A program made the position numbers and the translations under genes. A DNA stretch of 64,000 bases, from NCBI GenBank assembly GCA_020746995.1, contig JAGPXD010000001.1, positions 6,138,001 through 6,202,000 on the forward strand. The letters run 5' to 3'. Below the pieces are notes generated by a model. The model was not told the DNA's origin and did no database searches. It worked only from the letters and a program-made list of their open reading frames with translations. Shown piece after piece: positions 43,317 through 52,990 of the stretch (its first letter is position 1; every line of letters starts with the position of its first letter). Source of the stretch: Plectosphaerella cucumerina (taxonomy: Eukaryota > Ascomycota > Sordariomycetes > Glomerellales > Plectosphaerellaceae).

Positions 43317-44799
43317 ATGGCCGCGCAACAGTTTGATGACGACCAGCCACTGGTGCGACCTTTCCCTCATCTGGGCCTTTGTATAAATGCTGATGGCAGA
43401 TAGGCGGCCGATAACTTTGATGCCGACTCGACATACTCGGAGGTAAATGTGTCTCACTACTAAGTAGCCGCCGGAATTGTATGCTGACGTGCCGCTGCAG
43501 CCCGTTTCCGCGGGCCTTACGTCTCTGCGGTCAAGCGTGCTCAACTGGCGTGTCGAGAATGGACGCACTTATCACGCCATGAGCGACGGGAGTGAGTGTC
43601 GTTGCATGTGCACTGGATGAGGTTGGCGACTGACTTGCGCGTCCAGAGTACTCCTTCCCCAACGACGACCGGGAGTTGGACCGTCTTGGTGAGTACATCA
43701 GATGACCGGCATCATGCTTCGGCCCGTCTCGTTCGTCCGCTGACTTGTGCGACCGCCAGACCTGCAGCACAATATGTGGCTGCTCACCCTCCGCGGAAAG
43801 CTGGCCCTGTGCCCTAAGGAGCACGGCGCCAAGCGTGTTCTCGATGCTGGTACAGGCACGGGCATCTGGGCCATGGAGTATGGTGAGTGGTGATGCCTGG
43901 GTGGGACCATGAGAGCGACGATGCTGACTGTCCAGGCGATTTGCACCCTCAGGCCGAGGTAGAGCCCCCCCCTGTGTATCGTGAAAAGTGTTCTGACTTG
44001 TTCAGGTCATCGGCGTCGACCTGAGCCCCGTCCAGCCCAACCTGTAAGCACCACCTCGTTTCCCCCGAAAGCCCCCTGACAAAGCCAGGGTCCCCCCCAA
44101 CGTCACCTTCGAGGCCGACGACCTTGAGAAGGAGTGGACGTGGAACGTGCCGTTCGACTTCATCTTCGCCCGCATCCTCGCCGGCAGCCTCGTGTCGTAC
44201 GAGGACTTTGTGCGCAAGGCGTACGACAACCTCGAGCCGGGCGGCTACATCGAGCTCCAGGAGGTCGAGCTGCCGTACCGATCCGACGACGGCACCCTTC
44301 CCGAGGACAGCGACATTGCGCGCTACGGCCAGCTCTTCAAGGACGCGTGCAAGACCATCAACCGGCCCATGGTCGAGGGCGACCAGCTCGAGGAGTGGGT
44401 GCGCAAGGCCGGTTTCGTCAACGTCACGCGCACCCAGCTCAAGTGGCCTCTCAACTCGTGGCCTGCCGACAAGCACTACAAGGAGATTGGCGCGTGGTGC
44501 CACTACAACGTCGACCAGGGGCTTGAGGGCCTGTCGCTGGCGCTGTTCACGCGTATCCTGGGGTGGTCCAAGGAGGAGACGCTCGTGTTTTGTGGCAAGG
44601 TGCGGAACCAGTTCAAGGACCGCAGTATTCACGCCTACTCGCCCATGTCAGTACAGCTTCGTCGGAGACGAAGGGGGAGTTTGTGTTTGCTGACATGTGT
44701 TCTAGCACCATCGTCTACGCTCAGAAGCCTGGAGGCCCGCCTGCGGAGGAGCCCGAAGAAGAGGAGGCGCCTGCGGCTGCCCCTGCCGAGGAAGCTTGA
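43317..44799 (+). CDS. LaeA-like SAM-dependent methyltransferase, nine exons
   Basis: Exons 43317-43352, 43404-43442, 43501-43591, 43647-43688, 43760-43882, 43936-43958, 44006-44043, 44089-44646 and 44706-44799 join in frame to 347 residues, all with GT-AG introns of 45-71 bp. The product reads ADNFDADSTYSE then SSVLNWRVENGRTYHAM and YSFPNDDRELDRL, as in the LaeA/UMTA family. Motif I is VLDAGTGTGIWAME, and motif II follows as AEVIGVDLSPVQPN. Later blocks are FDFIFARILAGSLVSYEDF and NLEPGGYIELQEVE. The C-terminus is a Pro/Glu/Ala tail. Family members include the secondary-metabolism regulator LaeA and many uncharacterised enzymes; substrate here is unknown. No biosynthetic cluster surrounds it. 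Intron density is much higher than in any other gene of the window. Confidence 0.85.
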
Positions 44800-45263
44800 T
44801 CTGTCTTTGCGATGGAGGCGAGGTTTTCGAGGTGTCGTCGCTTGGAGATGTTGTGATGTGTTCATTCTAGCGTGGCATTGGCGGATAGTTCGAATTGCTT
44901 GCATTTTGTTCGTAGCAAGCCATGATGAAAATGATAGCAGAGTTAGTGAGATAAGATGCTCGTTTGCCCAGGTGCTGCTGCACGAGGAAGTTGGACTCGA
45001 AGCCTCTCGTCTAGGAAGAGATTGGAATGTCGAGGTCAACCTGTGAGTGAAGCGCGGGGCCGCTGTTCGACACAAATACAGGGGACTGCCCCTGCCGTCA
45101 GGCCCCGGGACCCCGCCCCCACGTGTCCAGTCCGCTAAACCCAAAATCACTGGCACCCGGTCAACCGACGTCACGGCGGGCTCCTCCAGCAACACAAATC
45201 CATCCTCAAAGCAAACATCACCACCACCTACCCGACTTCTTCACCCGCCCGGCCAGGCGCACC
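44800..45263. other. Region between the methyltransferase and CHM7-like genes
   Basis: 464 bp holding the methyltransferase 3' flank and the leader of the next gene (ACAAATCC-CAAACATCACC before the ATG). No gene is seen. Confidence 0.5.
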
Positions 45264-46688
45264 ATGTCCGACCTCGCAGAATACCTTGCCCAAAACGACC
45301 CCTCATTCCGCCGCGCCCGCCTGCCCGCCCTCTACTCCGACTTCCGCGGCCAACAGTCCCTCAACCCCGATGGCTACGTAGCCAACGTCACCGCCTGGCG
45401 ATCCGGCCTCGCACGACTCGCCTGGGACGGCCGCCTCTCCGCCCCCTCGGCACCATCTCCACGCCGTCTCGTCGTCGACACGGACGACTCCCTCCCCGCC
45501 AAGCTCCAGTCCCGCCAGTTCGGAAGGCCCCTCGCCCTTGGTGCCGTCGTCCGCGACGCCGCTGCTAGCAAGGACCTCGTGCCCCTCGCCGACTTCCTCG
45601 CCCGCAAGGAGAGCATCTACACAAAGGAGGGGTGGTCACTCGGCTCCGTGCCCTGGGCCGTCGCCTCCTGGGCCGCTCGCCAGGTCGGCCTCGGTGGCGC
45701 CGGTGGAGGAGGGGGAGGAGGCGCCGAGGATAAGGTCCCCAAGGGCTCCTATGTCGTCGTCGCCAACGTCGAGCGCGCAGCAGATGCCGTTGCCGAAAAG
45801 ATAGGTGACGCCAACACCGCCAGCCGCTTCGACCGCACCTTTACCCGCGCCCACTTTGAGCGGGAGTTCACCACCGGCCTGCCCGCCACGGCCGCTCCGC
45901 CCCTCTCCGGCCCCGACACAGACGTCCTCGTCCGCTTCCTCCAGCGCGATCGCAACCTCGTCGTTTCCGACGGCCGCATCCTCCGTCTCAAGACCCCGAG
46001 CGACCCCACAGAAGAAGACACAATCACCCAAGAAGACGTTACCGTCGCCGAGCTCCGCGTCCTCGTCGGCGACCTCGCCCACCAGAACAATCTCCTCGCC
46101 AAGCGCGTCGAGGACCTCGCCGTCCAGGCCAAAGAAGCCGTCGGCCGCCGCAACAACGCCGCCGCCATGGCCCTCCTCCGCCAGAAAAAGACGGCCGAGT
46201 CCATGCTCTCCCGCCGCGCCGCCGCCCTGCACCAGATGGAAGACCTCGCCGGCCGCATCCAGCAGGCCCGCGACCAGGTGCAGCTCGTGCGCGTGCTCGA
46301 GGGCAGCGCCGGCGTGCTCAAGCAGCTCAACGCCGAGGTCGGCGGCGCCGAGCGCGTCGAGGGCGTCATGGACGTGCTGCGCGAGCAGATGACCGAGACG
46401 GAGGAGCTCGGCCGCATCCTCGCCAGCGCTGGAGAGGACGCCATCGACGAGGCCGAGGTCGACGCCGAGCTGGCCGAGATGGAGCGCGCCGAGGCCGAGA
46501 GGCGCGAGGCGGAGGCTCGCGAGGAGCGCGAGGAGAAGGAGAAGAAGGAGGCCGAGGCGACGAGGCAGCGTCTCGAGGAGGCGGGTGCCCCGCCTGCCGA
46601 TGGACGCACGACGCCCGCTACGGAGGCCGCGGAGCAGCTCACGCGTATGGCGCTGGAGGAGCTGCCGAAGCCTCTGCCGGCGAACTGA
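45264..46688 (+). CDS. CHMP7/Chm7-like SNF7-family ESCRT-III protein
   Basis: Single exon, 474 residues from MSDLAEYLAQNDPSFRRARL. The N-terminal half has LPALYSDFRGQQSLNPDGY, then a winged-helix-like part with LVPLADFLARKESIYTKEGW, as in the ESCRT-II-like half of CHMP7. A Gly-rich loop (residues about 150-156) separates it from KGSYVVVANVERAADAV. From about residue 275 the helical SNF7 core follows: VAELRVLVGDLAHQNNLLAK, MALLRQKKTAESMLSRRAAA, HQMEDLAGRIQQARDQVQLV. The charged, Glu/Arg-rich C-terminal helix is also family-like. CHMP7/Chm7 acts at the nuclear envelope in sealing and pore surveillance. The upstream frame is open to 45123, but the first good ATG (CACCATGTCC) is at 45264. Confidence 0.85.
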   Translation: MSDLAEYLAQNDPSFRRARLPALYSDFRGQQSLNPDGYVANVTAWRSGLARLAWDGRLSAPSAPSPRRLVVDTDDSLPAKLQSRQFGRPLALGAVVRDAAASKDLVPLADFLARKESIYTKEGWSLGSVPWAVASWAARQVGLGGAGGGGGGGAEDKVPKGSYVVVANVERAADAVAEKIGDANTASRFDRTFTRAHFEREFTTGLPATAAPPLSGPDTDVLVRFLQRDRNLVVSDGRILRLKTPSDPTEEDTITQEDVTVAELRVLVGDLAHQNNLLAKRVEDLAVQAKEAVGRRNNAAAMALLRQKKTAESMLSRRAAALHQMEDLAGRIQQARDQVQLVRVLEGSAGVLKQLNAEVGGAERVEGVMDVLREQMTETEELGRILASAGEDAIDEAEVDAELAEMERAEAERREAEAREEREEKEKKEAEATRQRLEEAGAPPADGRTTPATEAAEQLTRMALEELPKPLPAN

Positions 46689-46922
46689 GTGGGATGGTGA
46701 AGTGGCTACATGGAGTTCTGGTTTGGTTTTGAGGGTCATACACGCATACAGTGTCACACACACACACGCGGCTGGGCGGCGTTTTTGTTCTTGTAATAGT
46801 CAGATGGCTGGGTCGTACATATGTCCCTGGGTATGATGATGAAGACCTGTTTGTTCTACCCCGCGCTTTCATGATCTCATTAGGTATGTGGTAAATCAGC
46901 AAAGGGCATGTACCCCATGAGG
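46689..46922. other. Convergent 3' flanks of CHM7-like gene and RAD18
   Basis: 234 bp between stop codons, with a short CA microsatellite at about 46753-46768. No gene is seen. Confidence 0.55.
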
Positions 46923-48251
46923 CTAGATGACTCCTGGTGAGCCTGCCACTCCCTCTATAGATGGCAATGGCGCTCCACCTTGTGATGGCTCCAGGCTCAC
47001 CATCTGCGCGGCATCATATTCCGCGACTGGGGCCTCAGCTGGAGACTCGGCCTTGGGCTCCTGCTTCGCCTCCGTGGCCTGTGCTCTCGACCTTCTCGCG
47101 CTCGCAACGAGATCCCGGAAATTGGACTGGTGCTTAGAGGCCCAGGCGTCCCCATTAAAGTCCTTATCCTTGACCTCCACGCCCCTGCTGGGCCCCGCGT
47201 TCCCGCCCCCAATCGTCCGCTCCCACGTCGCCAGGTCCTGGAGCAGGGCGGCACGGGTCTTCGGCTTCGCAGAGTCACAGTTGGCGTTCCAGATGGTGAT
47301 CCACTCCTTGTGTCGGTTCTGGAGGAGCTGCCGCGACCCGAGGGCCGATAGGCCGAGTTCCGTCATCTTCTTGCGCAGCGCCAAGTCTTTCATCATGTCG
47401 TAGTTCAGGGTCGGCAGGCGTTCTGGCGTCGGTATTGGAAGTCCCAGGGGGCGAGCAGGCCCGGGGGCTGATTTTGACGTTTGGCCGCGAGGGGCTCTGT
47501 TGTGGGTTGAGGATGTCGGGCCAGTACAGGTGTCGAGATGTCCAAAGACCAGGGCTTCCTTCATCCGTGCCTGGCACATCGGGCAGCTGACGAGACCGTC
47601 GTCGAGGTCTACTTCCGCGGGCTCTGGTTTCTCGGGCACTAATCTCAATGTCAGTCGTCGGGGCATCTGGAGCCCAGGCTGGGGCTACTTACCATATACG
47701 TCTTCCTCCTCATCCTCCACCCGATCGACCTCCTCGTACCAAGGGCCCCCCTCCTCGTCCGAGGCGGCCTGGGAGTCCGAAACGTATCCTGTTATCTGTG
47801 CCGTCACTGGTCCCGGCGGGGCTTGCGCCCTCTGTCTGCTCAGCCTCGTCGAGCTCCGGAGGCGCTTTGTCTCCGGTTCTTGCTGTTGCTCCTCGGCGCT
47901 GGCGCGCAGCTTCCTCTTTGGCGACTTTTGCGGCGGCGGCGCGGCGGGACGTTTCGCATAGTCGAGCGCGGCCTGGCGCGCCTCTGAAAAGGCGACGACG
48001 GCCTCCTCCAGTGCCCAGTTATTTCGCAGCTGGCTCTCCAGAGCTTTCGTGCGACATAGCGGACACTGGCCGTCGGTGGCGAGAGCGCGTCGGATGCAGA
48101 GGGAGCAGAATGTGTGGGAGCATGTCGTGAGCATGGGCGTCTTGTAGAAGTCCTTGCACATCTGGCAGCGGAGGGCAGACTCGACGGCTGCGAAGCCTGC
48201 GAGGGGTGTCCCGTGCCAGTCGGTAGGGTCGGAAACGTCTTGGGTGGTCAT
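46923..48251 (-). CDS. rad18: Postreplication repair E3 ubiquitin ligase RAD18
   Basis: With RAD6 it mono-ubiquitylates PCNA to start translesion synthesis. Exons 48251-47693 and 47638-46923 give 424 residues; the intron runs GTAAGT to GATTAG. The RING is complete: C29, C32, C44, H46, C49, C52, C63, C66. A basic Pro/Lys stretch (KSPKRKLR) follows. The UBZ4-type finger SCPMCQARMKEALVFGHLDT-C has its CCHC ligands near residue 205. A SAP domain for DNA binding is seen as YDMMKDLALRKKMTELGLSA and the following HKEWITIWNANCDS. This order (RING, UBZ4, SAP) identifies RAD18. It shares a 395-bp divergent promoter with the POLD3/Cdc27 gene. Confidence 0.96.
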
Positions 48252-48646
48252 GGCAGTTTGTTGGAGGTGATTTCTGATGAGGAGAGCCAGATTATGATCG
48301 CAGAGCCTGCGGAGTGTGCTGACGGTAGGAAGCCGCGGTTGTGGGTTGTCGTCGCCGCTGCCACTTCAGCTTGAGCTGATGGTGAGAATTAAGGCAGTCG
48401 CGTCTTTGCCGTGGCGTCGGTCGCGCTTTGTCTGGCGTGTCGATGATGGCAGCAGGGGCTTTTGCTGCTAAAATGACCCCACTCTAGCGTCCGGCAGTGC
48501 TTCAATTAAAGTCATGACACGTGACCGCGCGTCTTTCTCTTCGGCCGACGCGTCTCCCGGATTCTGCTCCAGGCCATCCCACTAGAGGCATCAGACGGTA
48601 GCAAGACAGGTACCTCTCAAACATATCTTCCAGATTCGAGGACATC
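48252..48646. promoter_or_regulatory. Divergent RAD18/POLD3 promoter with MluI box
   Basis: 395 bp separate the two starts. ACGCGT, the MluI cell-cycle box bound by MBF in yeasts, lies at 48548-48553, about 94 bp from the POLD3 ATG. Two near-matches (CGCGTCTTT) lie at about 48397 and 48527. A CACGTG palindrome is at 48518-48523. Confidence 0.5.
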
Positions 48647-50120
48647 ATGGACGAGTACAAGAAGTACCTGGCCGAGCGCCTCTTCACTGAGGACAAGATG
48701 GTCACGTACCGCACCCTCAGCAGGGCGCTCAAGGTGCATGTCAACTCCGCCAAAGCGTAAGTCTCCCCGGTATACTCATTGGCATGTACTGACCCTCGCA
48801 GCATGTTGTACGATTTCCACAGCTGGCAGAACTCCATCGAAGCGGGAAAGGTGCACGCCACGTACATCATCCTAGGCACCAGGAAACCCACGGCGCAGTC
48901 TGATGGCGACGTCGAGATGGCAAGCTCAGCCCCGGAGGGGGACTACTATGACAGCGAAGTCGCAACACAGTCACTCACACTGGTGACAGAGGAGCGCCTC
49001 AAGGGTATACACATGAAATATCAAGACATTTCAAGAGATCCCACTGACATGGCCCAGACGTTCTTGCCGAGTACTCATCTGTGACCTCCTTTGCAGTCTA
49101 CAGCTTGGCTGCTCATCCTGTCAAGGCAAGTCATTTGTCCTTGCAATTAGGCACTCATCTGACGGTTTCCAGGAACTTCAGCTCCTCAAGGACGTGTCCC
49201 GCGAGGCTCTACAGGTGGGTGAGGATAACTACGCTGAGGACGCCAAGACGTACGGCACCATCTCGAACCCCGGCATGAAGAAGAGGACCCGTAAGGGCAA
49301 ACGGCCCAGCCCCGCGCCGGCTCCCGCGCCCGCTGAGAAGAAACCGGCACTGGAAAAGCAGGCTTCTGCCGTCAAGGAGGAGCCAGCAACCAAATCCAAG
49401 GCAGAGCCAAAGCCCGCAGCCTCTGCCTCGAGCGCCACACCTGCAGCATCAGCTGCACCAGCCGCATCAGCCAAGAAGGTAGCACCGGCGCCCAAGAAGA
49501 ATAGCATCGCCATGGCCTTTTCCAAGACCAAGCCTAAGAAAGCCACCTCGGCGGCTTCGACGCCCAAGACAGACACCCAGTCGCCCGCGCTTTCTGACGA
49601 TGGCGAAGACGACGAGGCGCCCGTGCCGGCGCCGCTGCCCAAGAGGGCTGAGGACGGCACGGCTCGGCGATCGAGACAAGACCGCGAAGCAGAGCTGAGA
49701 CGCATGATGGAGGAGGAGAGCGAAGAAGAAGAAGACGAGCCCGAGGAGAAGGAAGACGAGGACGAACCTATGGAAGAAGCGCCCGAGCCTGAAGCCGAGG
49801 CCGAGCTGGAATCCCAGGCAGACCAGGAGCCTGCCGAGGTGGTGGCGAGCTCGGGCACGGGACGGCGGCGCGGCAAGAGGCGGGTGATGAAGAAGAGGCA
49901 GGCCATGGACAAGGACGGGTTCCTCGTGACGTCGCAGGAGATGGTGTGGGAGTCCTTCTCGGAGGATGAGGCGCCGGCGCCGGCCGCACCCGCAGCGAGC
50001 GCGAAGACCAAGTCGACAGCGGCATCGACCCCCGCTTCGGGCGCCAGCCAGGGGACCAAGGGAAAGAAAGCGGCGCCCAAGGTGCAGGGAAACATCATGT
50101 CGTTCTTCTCGAAGAAATGA
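48647..50120 (+). CDS. DNA polymerase delta subunit 3 (POLD3/Cdc27)
   Basis: Accessory subunit of Pol delta (and of Pol zeta in other eukaryotes), binding PCNA. Exons 48647-48756, 48802-49004, 49058-49125 and 49173-50120 give 442 residues. The ordered N-terminus MDEYKKYLAERLFTEDKMVT, YRTLSRALKVHVNSAK and MLYDFHSWQN is the conserved winged-helix part that contacts the B subunit; VLAEYSSVTSFAVYSL follows. The remainder is charged and disordered, with an acidic EESEEEEDEPEEKEDEDE run and MDKDGFLVTSQEMVWESFSE. It ends in the PIP box QGNIMSFFSKK, at the extreme C-terminus as in Cdc27. Intron 3 uses a GC donor (AAG-GCAAGT). The gene is divergent from RAD18. Confidence 0.93.
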
Positions 50121-50940
50121 GGTCGGGGGCCGGACGAGCTCGGGGCATGTTTATCGGTTTCAGACGAGCGTCACTCGGCTGCGAAACACGGCCGAGTGCC
50201 GATGGACGGACCAGCTGGCGGCGGGCGGGCGGGCGGGCGGCACGGAAGAGAACAGATGCCCGAGGAGCGGGTAAATAGATGTGTTGTTGCGTTGCGTGGA
50301 ACGGCACATGATCATGTATGACTTGGGTTGCCTGGAGGTCTCCGAGAGGGCGATGCTGTGGTCGCCCAGGCAGAACCTGGCGCATTATTGATCGGCGAGG
50401 AATATTGGGGACAAACAATGTCAATCGAACTATTCCGGGTCAAGACAGGACGACTCGAGACAGTGTCGAGTAAGTCGACTGAATGTGGAAGATGGGACAG
50501 TTGCTTTCCAGATTGGGGAAATGAGGTGAAGTGGCCAGACCAGGAGGGAGGTTCTCGATTAGCGGTCCCCCTGTCCCGACAGCAGGAACGACAGACCCCT
50601 GGAGAGGTGCCACGCTTGTCCCCCGCAGTGGAGCGCCCGCTGCGGGTTACAGCTTCCCCGAGCGGCTGGACACGGGGTTCGGCGGGCTCGTTTCTGTTTC
50701 GCATGTTGCATCGTCCTTACTTTCAACACGGCATCCTTACACCACCATAATACCTCACCGACCTCCGAAAGCAAATCCTTGCGAGCATTTCTCTCCGACA
50801 TAGATATCAGCCATGGCACGCGACTGCTTTTAATACGACATTCGTACTCTTGCACTCTGCTTCGTCGCCGCGCATACACGACTCTCTGCGTGGTCGACAT
50901 CTCGACCGCGATCCTCTCCCCCCACATACGACCACCCATC
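50121..50940. other. Region between POLD3 and the GH125 gene
   Basis: About 820 bp. A GGCG tetranucleotide repeat (five units) sits at 50221-50240. The last 200 bp are pyrimidine-rich leader-like sequence before the mannosidase ATG. No gene is seen. Confidence 0.5.
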
Positions 50941-52664
50941 ATGGTCCTCCGGAACATCGCCATCACGCTGGCCGTGGTCGCCTCTCAGGCACAGGCCGAC
51001 AGCGGGCAGCAGCCGCTGAACGGCTTCAATGCCGCTGCGTGCCCAAATTACAAGGACTACTCTCAGCACATCCAGTCAGTTCTCCTCTTCGTTCTTCCTC
51101 TAGCCGCCCCCGCTGACCGCCACCCCCCAGCTATCCTCTCACCGACGGACCTCTACGACTACCATACCAGCGCCCCGACCCGCTATGCCGAACCTTCCAC
51201 TCGGACGAGATCGAGCGTGTCATCACCGAGGTAACATCGCGCATGAAGAGCCCCGACCTCGCACGACTCTTCGAGAACGCCTTCCCCTCGACGACCGACA
51301 CGACAGTCAAGTTCCACACGGACGGAAAGGACCAGCGCGTCGTCGAGCTCCGTGATAGGGGCATCGTCGAGGACGGCATGTGGGAGGGCCCCCAGTCCTT
51401 CATCATCACGGGCGACATCGTGGCAGAGTGGCTGCGCGATTCAACAAACCAGCTGTCGCCCTACCAGCCCCTCGCCCGCAAGGACCCCGCCGTCTACAAC
51501 CTCATCCTCGGTGCCGTGAACACCCAGGCCGAGTACGTCATCGAGTCGCCCTACTGCAACGCCTTCCAGCCCCCGCCCATCGCCGGCCTCAAGATGAGCC
51601 ATAACGGGCAGGACGACACCGTGCATCCCCTGTACGAGCCATCCTTCGTCTTCGAGTGCAAGTACGAGCTCGACTCGCTTGCCCACTTCCTCGCCCTGGG
51701 GAACGAGTTCCACGACCACACCGGGTCCACCGACTTCCTCAACCCTCGATGGTACGCAGCGCTCGATACCGTTCTTCGTGTGCTTGACCAGCAGTCGCGC
51801 TCCACCTTTGACCCCGACACGGGCCGCTTCATGCGCAACGAGTACACCTTCAAGCGCCCCACGAGCATCGGCACAGAGACACTCAACCTCGATGGCGTCG
51901 GTAACCCTCTCAACTGGGGGACCGGCCTCGTTCGCTCGGCCTTCCGCCCTAGCGATGACGCCACCATCCTCGGCTTCTTCATTCCTGCCAACGCCATGAT
52001 GGCCGTTCAACTCAACAAGACCGCGACCGTCCTGCGCAAGGCTGGCCGTAAGAAGCTGGCCCAGACCCTTGAGGCTCGAGGCAAGACCATCACCGACGGC
52101 ATCTGGGAGCATGGCGTCGTTAACCATCGCAAATACGGCGAGGTCTTCGCCTACGAGGTCGACGGGTACGGTTCGCACATCATCATGGATGATGCCAACT
52201 ACCCATCCCTGCTAGCCCTGCCTCTCATGGGCTTCGTCGACAAGGAGAACAAGGTCTACCAGAACACGAGGAAGATGCTGCTGGAAAAGGCCGGCAATCC
52301 CTACTACCTCACCGGTCGCGACTTCCACGGCATCGGCGGTCCTCATATTGGTCTCTCCAATGCCTGGCCCATGAGCTTGCTGATGCAGGCGCAGACGTCG
52401 GATGACGACGAGGAGATCACCACGTGTCTCGCCACAGTCCTCAAGTCGGCGACGTTGGGTTTGGTGCATGAGAGTATTGACGTGAACCACATCACGTCCT
52501 ACACGAGTAAGTTTGACGACCTTCATGTCTGTATGGTAACCATCTGACCATATGTAGGGAGCTGGTTCGCATGGGCAAACGGGGTCTTCGCTAAGACGAT
52601 CCTCGATATCGCCAAGCGGAAACCGCATCTTATCTTCAAGGATGGAGAACCCTACGAGATGTGA
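50941..52664 (+). CDS. GH125 exo-alpha-1,6-mannosidase, secretory
   Basis: Exons 50941-51074, 51131-52506 and 52558-52664 give 538 residues; introns use GTCAGT and GTAAGT donors. The N-terminus MVLRNIAITLAVVASQAQA is a signal peptide, so the enzyme is secreted or enters the secretory pathway. Family blocks are FIITGDIVAEWLRDSTNQL, SFVFECKYELDSLAHFLAL, RNEYTFKRPTSIGTETLNL, DGYGSHIIMDDANYPSLLAL, then PYYLTGRDFHGIGGPHIG and LVHESIDVNHITSYTRSWFA across the last intron. GH125 enzymes remove alpha-1,6-mannose; the DIVAEWLRDS and HESI regions carry the likely acid/base Asp and Glu. A role in turnover of host or own mannoprotein is inferred. Confidence 0.93.
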
Positions 52665-52990
52665 GGAGGGACGAGCTGAAAGTTTTCCTACCCGACGAGT
52701 TGATACCCGGAGACGTTGTCTCCCCTAGATCCTAAACCATGACCTTGACGTTTGAATGCGTTGACGGGAAGAAGCCGTGCCATGGTAATGCCCGTGGATG
52801 ATCGGAACCCTTTGCCGGCTCGGGCTCGTCGTCCGGCGCTGCGCGGGGCATCGGAAGCTTAGCTCATCACTGACGGCGGCACGCAATCCAGCCCCGCTCC
52901 GTCTCCGGACCGGCGCCTCGGTCCACGCCCTATGTTCTTGAGTACCTTATGTCATGTCATCACGGACATTTTCAACCTCAACCCCCAAGC
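52665..52990. other. Region between GH125 and aminotransferase genes
   Basis: 326 bp with no recognisable element beyond a short pyrimidine-rich stretch near the aminotransferase start. Confidence 0.5.
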
